DNA of 49,909 nucleotides from an uncultured Acidimicrobiales bacterium (GTDB lineage Bacteria; Actinomycetota; Acidimicrobiia; Acidimicrobiales; SHLQ01): contig CALJDK010000092.1 of NCBI GenBank assembly GCA_938023735.1, positions 1 through 49,909 of the forward strand, written 5' to 3'. The notes under the pieces are model-generated. The model was not told the DNA's origin. It saw nothing but the letters and a program-made list of their open reading frames with translations, and made no database searches. Both the position numbers and the translations under genes were made by a program. Within the stretch, counting starts at the first letter, position 1, and each line of letters opens with the position of its first letter. Shown piece by piece: positions 1 through 8,548 of this stretch.

Positions 1-393
1 ATTGCCCTTCGACTGTTCTCAGGGACACGCGTCGACACGATGGCGCCCCGGCCGTTTCGAGTAGCTGGACTTACTGTGCTGGTTGGCGCCGCCGGAATGG
101 CCTTGCTTTCGACCAGGTCGGCAGGCGTTCACGTGGTGGCCACGGTCCTGGCGTTCGCAGGTGGGTGGATCTGGCCGGTCTTTACCAACTTCGGAATCAT
201 GCGTACCAACAAAGAAGCTGCCGGTGCGGCCAGCGGCACCACACAAACCGGTGTCTTTGTCGGTGTGTTCCTTGCGCCGGTACTCACCGGGTGGCTCATC
301 GACTCCCAAGGGTTTCAAACGATGTGGCTTGTCGTGGCCGTCAGCGCTGTCCTGGGAGCTGTCGCATCTCTCGCCGTAGCCAACGACTTCTAA
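1..393 (+). CDS. MFS transporter, C-terminal part (5' end outside window)
   Basis: The frame is open from base 1 and ends with TAA at 393, so this is the last 130 residues of a longer gene. The visible part has several hydrophobic stretches of membrane-helix length, with the glycine and alanine pattern of the last helices of a Major Facilitator transporter (SGTTQTGVFVG, then APVLTGWLIDSQGF, then a final helix ending AVANDF). The GxxxAPxxxGxLxD pattern is typical of the C-terminal half of drug or metabolite antiporters. The substrate cannot be told from this fragment. The next gene, enoyl-CoA hydratase, is convergent and begins 10 nt downstream. Confidence 0.8.
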   Translation: MALRLFSGTRVDTMAPRPFRVAGLTVLVGAAGMALLSTRSAGVHVVATVLAFAGGWIWPVFTNFGIMRTNKEAAGAASGTTQTGVFVGVFLAPVLTGWLIDSQGFQTMWLVVAVSAVLGAVASLAVANDF

Positions 394-403
394 CACCCGC
401 GGG

Positions 404-1210
404 TTAGTCGATTGCGGTGAAATCTGGCGGGCGCTTCTCGGCGAACGCGGTCATCGCTTCGATGTTGGCGGGTGCACCGAGCAGCTTGGCAAACGCTGCG
501 TCTTCGCGAGCGCGGGCGGCGGTGATCTGTTCGTCGATTGGTTCGGTGATGACCCGTTTGCATTCGATGAGCGAACTGATGGGCTTCGACGCCAGAATTT
601 CGGCGTGGCGAATGGTGGTGGCCATGAGATCGTCGGGTTCACAGAGCTGAAATACCAGCCCCATGTCTTTGCACTCCTGAGCGCTTAGCCATTCGGAACT
701 CATCAGCGCCCAGGAAGCGTTTTGGCGGCCCAACAACTGGGGAAAGAGAACACTGCTACCCAACTCGGGAGCCACGCCCAGGCTGGTGAAGGGGCACTTA
801 AGCCGGGCTGTGGTGGACATGAACGCTAGGTCGGCGTAGCCGAGCACGGTGACGCCAAAACCGAGTCCGATGCCATTCACTGCGCAGATGAGCGGTTTCG
901 GAAAGCGTCGCAGCTCGGTGGCGAGTCCGGTAAAGCTGTGCGTGCCCCGTTCGAGGGTGCCCTGAGCGGTCATCGCCATCTCGATAACGTCCTGTCCCGC
1001 CGAGAAGCTGTCCTCGCTGCCGGTGAGTACTACGACGGCAACCCCTGGGTTTTCAGCCGCATCGAGCAGCGCTTCGGTGGTGGCATCCCACATCGCCTCG
1101 TTCATGGCGTTCTTTGCCTGCGGGCGGTTGAGGCGAATGGTGCGCACACGGTTGGCATCGGAAACCTGAACAAGATCGTCACGAGAGCTCATGGCCCCAG
1201 TCTTCCCCAT
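404..1210 (-). CDS. enoyl-CoA hydratase/isomerase family protein
   Basis: This 268-residue crotonase-fold protein is the usual length for the family, which hydrates or isomerises enoyl-CoA thioesters in fatty-acid or branched-chain degradation. Family marks are TIRLNRPQAKNAM near the N terminus, the oxyanion-hole segment FSAGQDVIEMA, and the second oxyanion segment AVNGIGLGFGVTVLGYADLAF. A late PFTSLGVAPELGSS segment carries a Glu where active hydratases and isomerases place an acid. Two starts are possible: ATG at 1210, preceded by GGAGG at 10-nt spacing, and ATG at 1192, which fits the homolog N terminus but has a weaker ribosome site. The GGAGG lies at the foot of a strong hairpin downstream of tRNA-Lys. 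Confidence 0.88.
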   Translation of the reverse strand: MGKTGAMSSRDDLVQVSDANRVRTIRLNRPQAKNAMNEAMWDATTEALLDAAENPGVAVVVLTGSEDSFSAGQDVIEMAMTAQGTLERGTHSFTGLATELRRFPKPLICAVNGIGLGFGVTVLGYADLAFMSTTARLKCPFTSLGVAPELGSSVLFPQLLGRQNASWALMSSEWLSAQECKDMGLVFQLCEPDDLMATTIRHAEILASKPISSLIECKRVITEPIDEQITAARAREDAAFAKLLGAPANIEAMTAFAEKRPPDFTAID

Positions 1211-1223
1211 ACCGCCAAAACCT

Positions 1224-1277
1224 CCGAACCGGTACCGGAAACGCAGGCCAGAAGGCCCATATCCGGTACCGGTTCGG
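1224..1277 (-). terminator. perfect 16-bp inverted repeat between tRNA-Lys and enoyl-CoA hydratase
   Basis: The arms at 1224-1239 and 1262-1277 are perfect reverse complements, and each contains the palindrome CCGGTACCGG. The 22-nt loop contains a smaller GGCC pair. Read on the minus strand, the hairpin follows tRNA-Lys and leads into AGGTTTTGG, as an intrinsic terminator would. The same GGAGG that closes the stem is the best ribosome site for the enoyl-CoA hydratase. It may therefore end the tRNA transcript, restrict translation, or both. Confidence 0.6.
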
Positions 1278-1287
1278 GTGGATTGCT

Positions 1288-1364
1288 GTGCCCCCGGTGG
1301 GATTCGAACCCACGACCAATGGATTAAAAGTCCACTGCGCTAACCAGGCTGCGCCACAGGGGCA
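1288..1364 (-). tRNA. tRNA-Lys (anticodon TTT)
   Basis: Read on the minus strand, the 76-nt body begins TGCCCCT and ends GGGGGCA, giving a 7-bp acceptor stem with one T-G pair. The T arm GTGGGTTCGAATCCCAC is canonical, and the D arm contains GCGCAGCCTGGTTAGCGC. The anticodon stem is GTGGA/TCCAT with loop CTTTTAA, so the anticodon is TTT (1326-1328), reading lysine AAA/AAG. The 3' CCA is not encoded. Confidence 0.96.
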
Positions 1365-1445
1365 GAGTGATGGTATCGCTCGCGCTGGCGGTCTCCACAG
1401 ACGGAGCGACGGATTCAACACCTGCCAAATGCAGGGCGAGGACGG

Positions 1446-1925
1446 CTAGGCGCGTCGGTCGAAGATCGCGAGCAGCGTCGGGCTCACTGCAGCCACAACA
1501 AATGCGTCGGCGGGTCGGACGACTTCGCCGGTGAGCGCACCCGACTTCAGACGTTTCGACATCTCCAAGTGCACCGCAGCGAAGTCGGGATTGGTCGAGA
1601 TCGTCATTGGCTTCAACATGGAACGCTCGATGGTGAGGTCGATCGAGTCAGGTCCGACGTCGCCGGTGACCCGCACGCGGCGCAGGTGGAACTCGATCGA
1701 CAGGCTCGTGGCACCGAGCGGCATTTGTCCGTTGAGTTCTTGGTTGCCAAAAAGGCGGCCCGTGGCAGTGAGCTCGATCTGGCCAGCATCGATCGTGCCG
1801 GTGATTACCGATCGCCGGGCCAGCCAGGCTTCGGACTGTATGGCCACCGTGTGGTCGCCAACGTGCCCCGAAATGGTGGTTTCGGCGAATGGCTTCTTCG
1901 CGATCTCAATGTCGACGTTGAGCAC
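1446..1925 (-). CDS. hypothetical protein, all-beta
   Basis: I do not recognise this 159-residue protein. Its sequence alternates short hydrophobic and polar stretches (ISGHVGDHTVAI, SVITGTIDAGQIELTATGRLFG, SLSIEFHLRRVRVTGDVG), which suggests a beta-sandwich or barrel. There is no signal peptide or membrane segment. It lies downstream of the acetyltransferase on the same strand with a 60-nt gap, so it may be the last gene of that transcript. Codon use looks like the neighbours. A lipid-binding or YceI-like barrel is conceivable but no diagnostic motif supports it. Confidence 0.6.
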   Translation of the reverse strand: MLNVDIEIAKKPFAETTISGHVGDHTVAIQSEAWLARRSVITGTIDAGQIELTATGRLFGNQELNGQMPLGATSLSIEFHLRRVRVTGDVGPDSIDLTIERSMLKPMTISTNPDFAAVHLEMSKRLKSGALTGEVVRPADAFVVAAVSPTLLAIFDRRA

Positions 1926-1985
1926 GTGCCTAGTCTGCCGTGTTTCGAGCGGGTTGGGGCGACGGGTTACTCGATGCGTGTCTTA

Positions 1986-3002
1986 CTACCGGCCGATTGC
2001 GGTGGTGCGAGTGGTAAACGTATGGGTCGACCAGCGCTGTTTGTAGGCCATGTCCATGCCGAGGTCATAGGTTCTCACCCCTGATGCGGCGGCTCGATCG
2101 ATTTCGGCGCTCTGAAGAAGAGACCCAATCGACAGATGCTGGTGCGGTTGGGTATAGCTGATCTGCAGGCCACGGTACTCGTCGCCGCGGACGTGGCCGA
2201 GAATGTAGCCAATGTCGCGGTCGTCTTTGCGAGCAAACAGCAGCCGAATTCGAGTTCGCGGAAGCGACCCCACCATCTTGCGGTAGAACTTCTGCAACGT
2301 CGGCTCGATGATTCCTGATCCCTTGAGGCCTTTCCAGCTCTGTGCTTCGACCTGAAGGATTCGGGTGAAGAGCGAATCGGCCGAGACGTTGGGGTCGGCA
2401 AGCGGATCGATGACTTCAACGCCTTGTTCGCCGCACCGGTTGGCGATTCGGCGGCGCTCTCGGCGTTTCTTCGATGTCTCACGTGCATGGAAGGTCGGGA
2501 GGTCGATGCGGCAACGAGTCATTTCCGGCCCCGAATACAGGGCGAATTGACCGTGCAGGACGCTTCGAACTGCAGTTTCAATGCGGCCTCCTGGGGCGAG
2601 CCCGGTGAGGATGACGAGGTCCCATGAGTCGTCATGGTCGAGGGCTTTGCTCAGATGTGTCACAAGCACTTCTGGGTGCGCACTAATGAGCGGAGAAGCG
2701 AACCCCCACATTGACTCAGGAGGCACGAGCGCGGTGTTCTCGTCGTGTCCGGCCGTCTTGGTGAGGACGATAAACCCGGCATCGGAACGCAGAATCCACG
2801 GTTCAGCATCGGCGGCGAATACGTCGAGGGCCGGCCGCACCCAATCGGTCGATGAGCAGGCGATATCGATTTCGGGATGCTCTATGGTCCCGAGTTCGCC
2901 GGTTTGGTCGACCGCGAGGTCGTAGGCCTCGGCAACTTGGTCGAACTCGGCATGGGTGAGCCAATCCACAAGGCAACGATAGTTGAGGACACCCGATGGC
3001 AA
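1986..3002 (-). CDS. GNAT-fold acetyltransferase, CelD/BioF2-like
   Basis: This 338-residue protein matches the CelD/BcsL (BioF2-like) acyltransferase family, which is linked to envelope polysaccharide or peptidyl transfer. The conserved core is in the C-terminal half: TSKKRRERRRIANRCGEQG, then ILQVEAQSWKGLKGSGI, FYRKMVGSL, and RDIGYILGHVRGDEYRGLQISY. The end carries the acyl-CoA-fold segment SIGSLLQSAEIDRAAASGVRTYDLGMDMAYKQRW. No membrane segment is seen, so it is probably cytoplasmic. The donor and acceptor are unknown. It follows the OmpA-like membrane protein with a short gap and is probably co-transcribed with it. Confidence 0.8.
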   Translation of the reverse strand: MPSGVLNYRCLVDWLTHAEFDQVAEAYDLAVDQTGELGTIEHPEIDIACSSTDWVRPALDVFAADAEPWILRSDAGFIVLTKTAGHDENTALVPPESMWGFASPLISAHPEVLVTHLSKALDHDDSWDLVILTGLAPGGRIETAVRSVLHGQFALYSGPEMTRCRIDLPTFHARETSKKRRERRRIANRCGEQGVEVIDPLADPNVSADSLFTRILQVEAQSWKGLKGSGIIEPTLQKFYRKMVGSLPRTRIRLLFARKDDRDIGYILGHVRGDEYRGLQISYTQPHQHLSIGSLLQSAEIDRAAASGVRTYDLGMDMAYKQRWSTHTFTTRTTAIGR

Positions 3003-3023
3003 AGGGCCGCCATCGGTGGGTGG

Positions 3024-3785
3024 CTACTCGCTCGCTACGGGAGCACCAGAAAGATCGGGAAGAAGGCGAACCTGTCCGGTGGGTCCGGTCGGCGATGAGG
3101 TGGCCGACGCCGCAACGATGGTGCCCGGTTCGACACCCAAGTCTAGGAGCTCGGCGATGACCATATCGACGCGAAATGTTCCAAGGGCGTCGTTGAGCGG
3201 TCCGCTGGATCCTGGGTCACCGTCGCCGACGACCACGATGGGTGTGCCGGTGGGGAGTTGGTTGACGAACTCGCTGACTTGCTGGCGAATCGACTGATCG
3301 ATGGTTGACGTACCAGGAGCAAACCGCACCACCGTGGGAGTCGGCGGCGGCTCGACCCGGGGCGTTTCCTCGGTCTGGTCGGTCTGTCCTGCCGGTTCTG
3401 CTTGTTCGGTCTGGTCGATCTCCGGGACTTCAACGGTCTCAGCAGCCTGGACCGTTTCAACCACGGGATTCGCGTTGTCGGGTCGCGCAAACCATCCAAT
3501 CACAAACGCAAGCACTACCAATGCCGCTGTCGCGAGCACCGAAAACCATCGCGATTTCGGCGCCGCCGCTTGGTGGCCGACCCTGGCTGGGGCGGATGGT
3601 TCGGCGTCGCTGCCCTCATCGTCGGGCGCACGTTGAGCCGAGTCGGAACCGGACGCATCGGGTTGCTGAAGCCACGAGCTTCGCTCGATCTTGGCTTTCG
3701 TTGTTTCGGGGCCATGAAATGCTCGATCGAGAATCGATTGCGAGCGTGACCTCTCGCCGCTTTGGGACGATTCCGGTGAGGACAT
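3024..3785 (-). CDS. single-pass membrane protein with OmpA-like C-terminal domain
   Basis: The ATG at 3785 is chosen over an in-frame TTG at 3797. The 253-residue product has a polar N-terminal region of about 80 residues, one membrane helix (WFSVLATAALVVLAFVIGWFA), an acidic Gln/Pro linker (TEQAEPAGQTDQTEE), and a C-terminal domain. That domain reads VRFAPGTSTIDQ, VVVGDGDPGSSGPLNDALGTFRVDMVIAELLDLGVEPGTIVAAS. This follows the OmpA peptidoglycan-associating layout (start strand, G-x-D, N-x-x-L-x-x-x-R, V-x-x-x-L-x-x-x-G-V). The match is degenerate, so wall binding is an inference. It is transcribed divergently from the MoxR operon. Confidence 0.65.
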   Translation of the reverse strand: MSSPESSQSGERSRSQSILDRAFHGPETTKAKIERSSWLQQPDASGSDSAQRAPDDEGSDAEPSAPARVGHQAAAPKSRWFSVLATAALVVLAFVIGWFARPDNANPVVETVQAAETVEVPEIDQTEQAEPAGQTDQTEETPRVEPPPTPTVVRFAPGTSTIDQSIRQQVSEFVNQLPTGTPIVVVGDGDPGSSGPLNDALGTFRVDMVIAELLDLGVEPGTIVAASATSSPTGPTGQVRLLPDLSGAPVASE

Positions 3786-3851
3786 CAGAGAGTCCAATCG
3801 GCGAATAAACGTTGCAGTGAAGCCGAACTCTTATCGAATTCGGTCAGAAAC

Positions 3852-3870
3852 TGGCCCAACGTTTGGGCCA
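3852..3870. promoter_or_regulatory. 19-bp palindrome in the divergent promoter region upstream of moxR
   Basis: TGGCCCAA and TTGGGCCA are perfect arms around a 3-nt centre (CGT). The site lies between the OmpA-like membrane gene (-) and the MoxR operon (+), in a 279-nt region with no other gene. Its size and symmetry fit a dimeric repressor operator. A smaller CCGAG/CTCGG pair lies at 3956-3969. No convincing -35/-10 pair could be assigned. Confidence 0.4.
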
Positions 3871-4064
3871 ACGCACTTCGTATGGTGCCGCTAGTGAACC
3901 AATCGACCCCATGAGAGGTGTCGTTGAGCTGCTGAACAGCTGTGCCCTACCCAGGCCGAGTACCCTCGGGCGTACTACTTCCCACCTGACATCATCGGCG
4001 CGCTCTGAATTGTCACACGCATCGCCGACAAGGTCAGTGGCTTACCAGCCGGACTTCCACGACG

Positions 4065-5039
4065 ATGAATCAACTCACAGATCAACAGGCCGCATGGTTC
4101 GCTGAAGCTATCGGCAAGCTCTCGGCCAACGTCCAAACGGTGGTTCGAGGTAAAGACGAGATGGTCCGCCGCTCCATCGTGTGCCTGCTTGCTGAAGGCC
4201 ATTTGCTTATCGAGGACGTGCCGGGCACCGGCAAAACCACGCTGGCGAAATCCATCGCTGAATCCATCGCCGGGTCGTGGAAACGGGTTCAGTTCACCCC
4301 CGACCTCCTGCCGTCCGATGTCACCGGCGCCCAAATCTTCAACCAGGTAACCGGTTCCTTCGAGTTTCACCCGGGCGCCGTGTTCGCCAACATCGTTCTC
4401 GCCGACGAGGTGAACCGTGCCTCTCCTAAGACGCAGTCGGCTCTGCTCGAGGTGATGGAAGAGCGCCAACACACTGTCGACGGCGAACGCTACGCGCTGC
4501 CTCGCCCCTTCGTGGTGGTAGCGACGCAAAACCCGGTCGAGCAGGACGGCACATATCGGCTGCCCGAAGCGCAACTCGATCGTTTCCTGATGAAGATCAG
4601 CCTGGGGTACCCAGATCACAGCTCCGAACTCGAAGTGCTGGCGGCAACCAACAACGCCGTAGCTCCGGTCGACGCGCTGTCTCCGGTCATGTCGGCCAGC
4701 GATGTTGCTGACCTCATCACCATGGCTGGCAGTGTGTACGTGGCCGAACCGGTGCAGAGTTACATCATTCACCTTGCCGAGGCCACACGTCGCCGGCCCG
4801 AGTTCAAACTCGGCGTAAGTACTCGCGGCTGTATTGGCCTACTCAAGGCTGCCCGTGCCTACGCGGCATCGCTCGGCCGCCCGTTCGTGACTCCCGACGA
4901 CATTAAGCTTCTCACGCCTTCGGTCTTTGCCCATCGAATCATTCTGTCGAACGAGGCAGAGCTGCAGCAGATCTCGACCGAACAGGTTCTTGAACGCATT
5001 CTTGAAGAAACTCCGCCCCCAGTTCTTCGCGCCGAGTAG
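4065..5039 (+). CDS. moxR: MoxR-family AAA+ ATPase
   Basis: This 324-residue protein is the normal MoxR length. The Walker A motif is DVPGTGKTT at residues 51-59. Walker B is VLADEVNRASP, followed by the MoxR-typical segment KTQSALLEVMEERQHTVDG and the sensor-1 region VVVATQNPVEQDGTYRLPEAQLDRF. The C-terminal lid carries the STRG segment. MoxR ATPases act as chaperones that activate partner proteins, usually encoded beside them. Here the partners would be the DUF58 protein 6 nt downstream and the TgpA-like protein after it. The three genes form one operon on the + strand. Confidence 0.95.
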   Translation: MNQLTDQQAAWFAEAIGKLSANVQTVVRGKDEMVRRSIVCLLAEGHLLIEDVPGTGKTTLAKSIAESIAGSWKRVQFTPDLLPSDVTGAQIFNQVTGSFEFHPGAVFANIVLADEVNRASPKTQSALLEVMEERQHTVDGERYALPRPFVVVATQNPVEQDGTYRLPEAQLDRFLMKISLGYPDHSSELEVLAATNNAVAPVDALSPVMSASDVADLITMAGSVYVAEPVQSYIIHLAEATRRRPEFKLGVSTRGCIGLLKAARAYAASLGRPFVTPDDIKLLTPSVFAHRIILSNEAELQQISTEQVLERILEETPPPVLRAE

Positions 5040-5045
5040 CGAACG

Positions 5046-6293
5046 ATGAGCATCCTCCGATCGGTTACCAACGCCGGATGGGCAGTGATGGCTATTGCCG
5101 TTGCGTCGTACGCGGCGGGATGGTGGTTGGGTTGGCTTGAGCTGATGATCGTTGCAGCCGGCTGTGGAATCGTCATGATCTTTGCTGTGGTGGCGGTGCT
5201 GGGCCGATTCCCTTTCGCCATCGAGCGCGAGGTCGAACCACGGCGACTCACCGTTGGTCAGGAAGCCTTCGGGTTTCTTCAGGTTGCCAATACCGGGCGG
5301 GTTCCAGCCTTCCCACGTACTGCCCAGGACGCCTTTGGAGATCGGCCGATCCCGGTGAAGCTTCCGGCGCTACGAGCAGGAGCGACCCACGATGTTCGGT
5401 ACCCGTTGCCGACAGATCATCGCGGAGTTTTTCGGGTCGGTCCTGTAACCGTCGCTCGCGCCGACCCGTTGGGTCTGCTCCGCCGCGAACGCACCTATGG
5501 CGAAATCGACGAGTTCTGGGTGTATCCGCGGACCCATTCGATCCGGTTGTCGGCTGCCGGTATCACCAAGGATCTTGATGGGCCTACCTCCGACAGCTCT
5601 CCACAGGGTGGCGTCGCGTTTCACACGATTCGGCCCTACGAGATGGGCGATGACTTTCGTCTGGTTCACTGGCGGTCCACCGCCAAACGCGGAGGCGAGT
5701 TGATGGTTCGCCATTTCGTCGACAACCGTCGCCCCCAGCTCACGGTGGTTCTCGATACCCACGCCGAGTCCTACGGCGCATCGATTGTTGGTGCGCCGTC
5801 GCCATCGTTCGAACTCGGCGTTGAAGTTGTGGCGTCGCTGTCGGCAGCCGCCCAGCGGGTTGGGATGCCAGCCAGCATCCATGGGGCGACCGCCGATGGC
5901 GATGCGTTTTCGGGGTCCCACCCAGGAGCCCATCTCGACGAGGCTGCCGCGGTGACTATGCAGTCCACGGTCGCCGCCGGCGACTTCCTGACCGCCCTCT
6001 CCCGTGCGACATCGCAGGCAACCACTCTGGTGCTGGTCACCGGTGCCATCGATCCTGCCGCAATCGACGTCGCATTGCGCAGCGTTCGTCAGGTGCCCAA
6101 CCTGATGGTGATCAGGTGCGCCGCCGGAGGCAGTGCTCGCAGCACTGGCAGCACTGGCAGCACTGGCAGTATCGCTAGCACCGAACAAGAGGGTGACCCT
6201 GGCGAGGTGCCGCCGCCCCATCCGTCGGTGCAGACCTTCGACGTGGCTTCCGGCGAACAGTTCGTTGCCGCGTGGGATGTGACCCAACGATGA
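5046..6293 (+). CDS. DUF58 domain-containing protein
   Basis: The 415-residue product begins with two membrane helices (VMAIAVASYAAGWWLGWLELMIVAAGCGIVMIFAVVAVLGRF), followed by a beta-rich stretch and the DUF58 signature IRPYEMGDDFRLVHWRSTAKRGGELMVRHF. After it comes a von Willebrand A-like region (LTVVLDTHAE ... TTLVLVTGAID). DUF58 proteins are the standard partners of MoxR ATPases. The C terminus holds a short STG repeat encoded by 9-nt tandem units and is probably disordered. The stop TGA overlaps the next start as ATGA, so translation of the TgpA-like protein is probably coupled. Confidence 0.92.
   Translation: MSILRSVTNAGWAVMAIAVASYAAGWWLGWLELMIVAAGCGIVMIFAVVAVLGRFPFAIEREVEPRRLTVGQEAFGFLQVANTGRVPAFPRTAQDAFGDRPIPVKLPALRAGATHDVRYPLPTDHRGVFRVGPVTVARADPLGLLRRERTYGEIDEFWVYPRTHSIRLSAAGITKDLDGPTSDSSPQGGVAFHTIRPYEMGDDFRLVHWRSTAKRGGELMVRHFVDNRRPQLTVVLDTHAESYGASIVGAPSPSFELGVEVVASLSAAAQRVGMPASIHGATADGDAFSGSHPGAHLDEAAAVTMQSTVAAGDFLTALSRATSQATTLVLVTGAIDPAAIDVALRSVRQVPNLMVIRCAAGGSARSTGSTGSTGSIASTEQEGDPGEVPPPHPSVQTFDVASGEQFVAAWDVTQR
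6132..6176 (+). repeat. in-frame 9-nt tandem repeat coding STG units
   Basis: Five imperfect copies of AGCACTGGC lie in the DUF58 gene near its 3' end; the middle three are identical. The length is a multiple of 3, so copy-number change would keep the frame and alter only a flexible tail. Confidence 0.8.
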
Positions 6294-8548
6294 CCTCCAG
6301 CTCCGGTTCTTCTCAACAACCCCTCACCCTTCGCCGCCAGATCGAGGCGGTGTTGGTGGTTGCGTCGGCGCTGTCGGCCACCGTTGGATTCGGCTCGGTG
6401 TTTCTTTCGTGGTCGTTCATCGCTACCGCCGCGGTTGGCGTGGCGGTGGCCGTAACGATCGTGCTCATCGTGGTGCGATGCCGTTATCCGTTGCCGGTGT
6501 CACTCGCCGCGTCGCTCGTGGCTTATCTGGTGGTGGGCACACTGCTGATCGAGGTTGGGTTCGGGCCCGACGCGCTTGTGGAGTTTGTGCGATCGTCGGT
6601 CAATGGATGGTCGACGCTGCTAACAACGGCGGCGCCGTTGCCGGTGGAGGGCGCCGCAGCTGCAGTGCCCTTTGCGGTTGCCTGGTTCGGCGCGCTGGTC
6701 GGTGCCGAGTTGGCGCTGCGCACCGACCGCACCATCCTGCCGCTCCTTGGACCTCTGGGCTCGCTGGCGCTTACGGTGCTCTTTGGCATCGACGATACCG
6801 ATGTCGTGCGATGGAGCGCCGGTGGGTTTCTGGTGCTTGCCTTGGTCTTTCTTGCGCTTCGCTCGCAGCTGAGTTGGTTCGGGCCCTCGGTGTCGACGGG
6901 CAAACCATCGCCCGGGCGAGCGCTCTCGGCCCTGGCACTGGTAGCGGTAAGTGCCCTCATCGCCCCCATCGTCGCCCCACATCTGCCGTTCTCCGATGCA
7001 CGGCAGCGGTTCACCCTTCGTGAAGAAGTAGATGTCGATTTCGATCTCCGCCAATTGTCGTCGCCGCTCTCGGCTCTGAAAGGCTCGCTTACCGAAGAAC
7101 GCGCCGACGACGTGATGTTCAACATCGCCGGCCCCCCGACCGACCGGGTCCGGTTTGCGGTTCTCGACGCCTACGACGGGTCGGTGTGGCGGATCGCCCG
7201 CAGTCAGAACGGTAACGAGTTTGTGCGGACGGGAAGCGTGTTGCCCGACGTCGATGCGCAGGAAGAAGATGTTGAGGCCCGCTCGCACACCGTCACCATC
7301 GAGGACCTCGATGGCTTCTGGCTTCCTAGTGCGGGTGTGCCGGCCACGTTGGTTTTCAACACTGCATCGACCGATATCATTGGCCGCGATCCGGCCGAGC
7401 TGGTGCGCTTCGATGATCAGTCGGGGTCACTGCTTCTCGCGGCCGAGCTTCGCCGGGGGTTGACTTACCGGATCGAGTCATACCCGGTTCGTCGACCTTC
7501 CGATGCCGAACTCGCTTCGCTCGATGTTTGGCAGGGTGGAAGGCGACTCACCGCTCTGCCCGACAGCGTGGCGCAGCTCAGTGCAGTGGCCGAGCGCATT
7601 ACCCGCGGTCGGGATTCGGCGTTCGGAAAGGCCGCAGCGCTCGAGGCGTTCTTTGCCGAGCAGTACTACGAGGCGGACTCTCCCACCGGCCATACCGCTC
7701 GACATCTGGTCGATCTGTTCAGCAGCGACGAACTGTTGGCCTTCGACGAGCGCTACGCGGCAGGCTTCGCGGTGTTGGCCCGGCTGGTAGGACTTCCGAC
7801 ACGCGTGGTGGTGGGATACCGACTGCCCACCGGCATGTCGGAAACCTCGGCGGTGTCGGTTACCGCAGGCGATATCGAAGCGTGGGTCGAAGTGGCATTC
7901 GAAGAGGTGGGCTGGGTGCCGTTCGACGCCGGCCCGGACGAGACTCGTTCGCTCAACTCCAGCGGCGGCACCGACCGAAGGCAAGACAGCAGCGCTGCCC
8001 CGCCGCCACCGCCCCAACGCCGCGAGCCAATTCCTCAAACCACGATGCCGCCCGACAACGATGCGGCCGACGACGACGAGACCATCAACAACGATCAACC
8101 GTCGTCGCTGTCGCTACCCGTGGTGATCGGCGCCTCGGTGGTGCTGGTGCCTTTGCTGCTCTTTGGGCTGTTCGCCATCTTTGTCCTCGGCATAAAGCGG
8201 GTGCGCCGGAAGCGTCGTCAGCGGGCCGACTCCACCGCCGGCAAGGTAGAGGGTGCCTGGCAGGAGGTGCTCGACCGGTCCGCAGATGCCGGTATTGGTC
8301 TTCCGGCGGGCCTTACCGTTCGCGAGGCAGCAGCTCGGGTGGCGGCCGAGCGGCCGGCTACCGCTGCGCCGGTGGGTGCGCTGACCGATCTTGTCGAGCG
8401 AACCGCGTTCCATCCCAGCGAGCCCAGCGAAACAGTCGCGGCCGAAACATGGTCGCTTGCCGACAGCACCGTGGCAGGTATCGAGGTTGAAGAGTCGCTG
8501 CGTGATCGGCTCGGTCGGTCGCTCAGCACGAAATCGCTCCGCCGTTAG
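6290..8548 (+). CDS. TgpA-like transglutaminase-fold membrane protein, apparent catalytic residues missing
   Basis: Start 6290 gives the ATGA overlap with the DUF58 stop. The 752-residue product has an N-terminal block of membrane helices (about residues 15-240), an extracellular transglutaminase-like domain (about 430-560), a Pro/Asp-rich linker, a further membrane helix (SLPVVIGASVVLVPLLLFGL), and a cytoplasmic DUF4129-like tail with GLPAGLTVREAAARVAA. The family is usually encoded with MoxR and DUF58. Where active members have GYCEQFA, this protein has AFDERYA (Asp486 at the Cys position). Where they have HAWVEV, it has EAWVEV (Glu530 at the His position). The third residue, Asp546 in FDAGP, is kept. 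It is probably a structural or binding pseudoenzyme rather than a transglutaminase. Confidence 0.88.
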   Translation: MTSSSGSSQQPLTLRRQIEAVLVVASALSATVGFGSVFLSWSFIATAAVGVAVAVTIVLIVVRCRYPLPVSLAASLVAYLVVGTLLIEVGFGPDALVEFVRSSVNGWSTLLTTAAPLPVEGAAAAVPFAVAWFGALVGAELALRTDRTILPLLGPLGSLALTVLFGIDDTDVVRWSAGGFLVLALVFLALRSQLSWFGPSVSTGKPSPGRALSALALVAVSALIAPIVAPHLPFSDARQRFTLREEVDVDFDLRQLSSPLSALKGSLTEERADDVMFNIAGPPTDRVRFAVLDAYDGSVWRIARSQNGNEFVRTGSVLPDVDAQEEDVEARSHTVTIEDLDGFWLPSAGVPATLVFNTASTDIIGRDPAELVRFDDQSGSLLLAAELRRGLTYRIESYPVRRPSDAELASLDVWQGGRRLTALPDSVAQLSAVAERITRGRDSAFGKAAALEAFFAEQYYEADSPTGHTARHLVDLFSSDELLAFDERYAAGFAVLARLVGLPTRVVVGYRLPTGMSETSAVSVTAGDIEAWVEVAFEEVGWVPFDAGPDETRSLNSSGGTDRRQDSSAAPPPPPQRREPIPQTTMPPDNDAADDDETINNDQPSSLSLPVVIGASVVLVPLLLFGLFAIFVLGIKRVRRKRRQRADSTAGKVEGAWQEVLDRSADAGIGLPAGLTVREAAARVAAERPATAAPVGALTDLVERTAFHPSEPSETVAAETWSLADSTVAGIEVEESLRDRLGRSLSTKSLRR

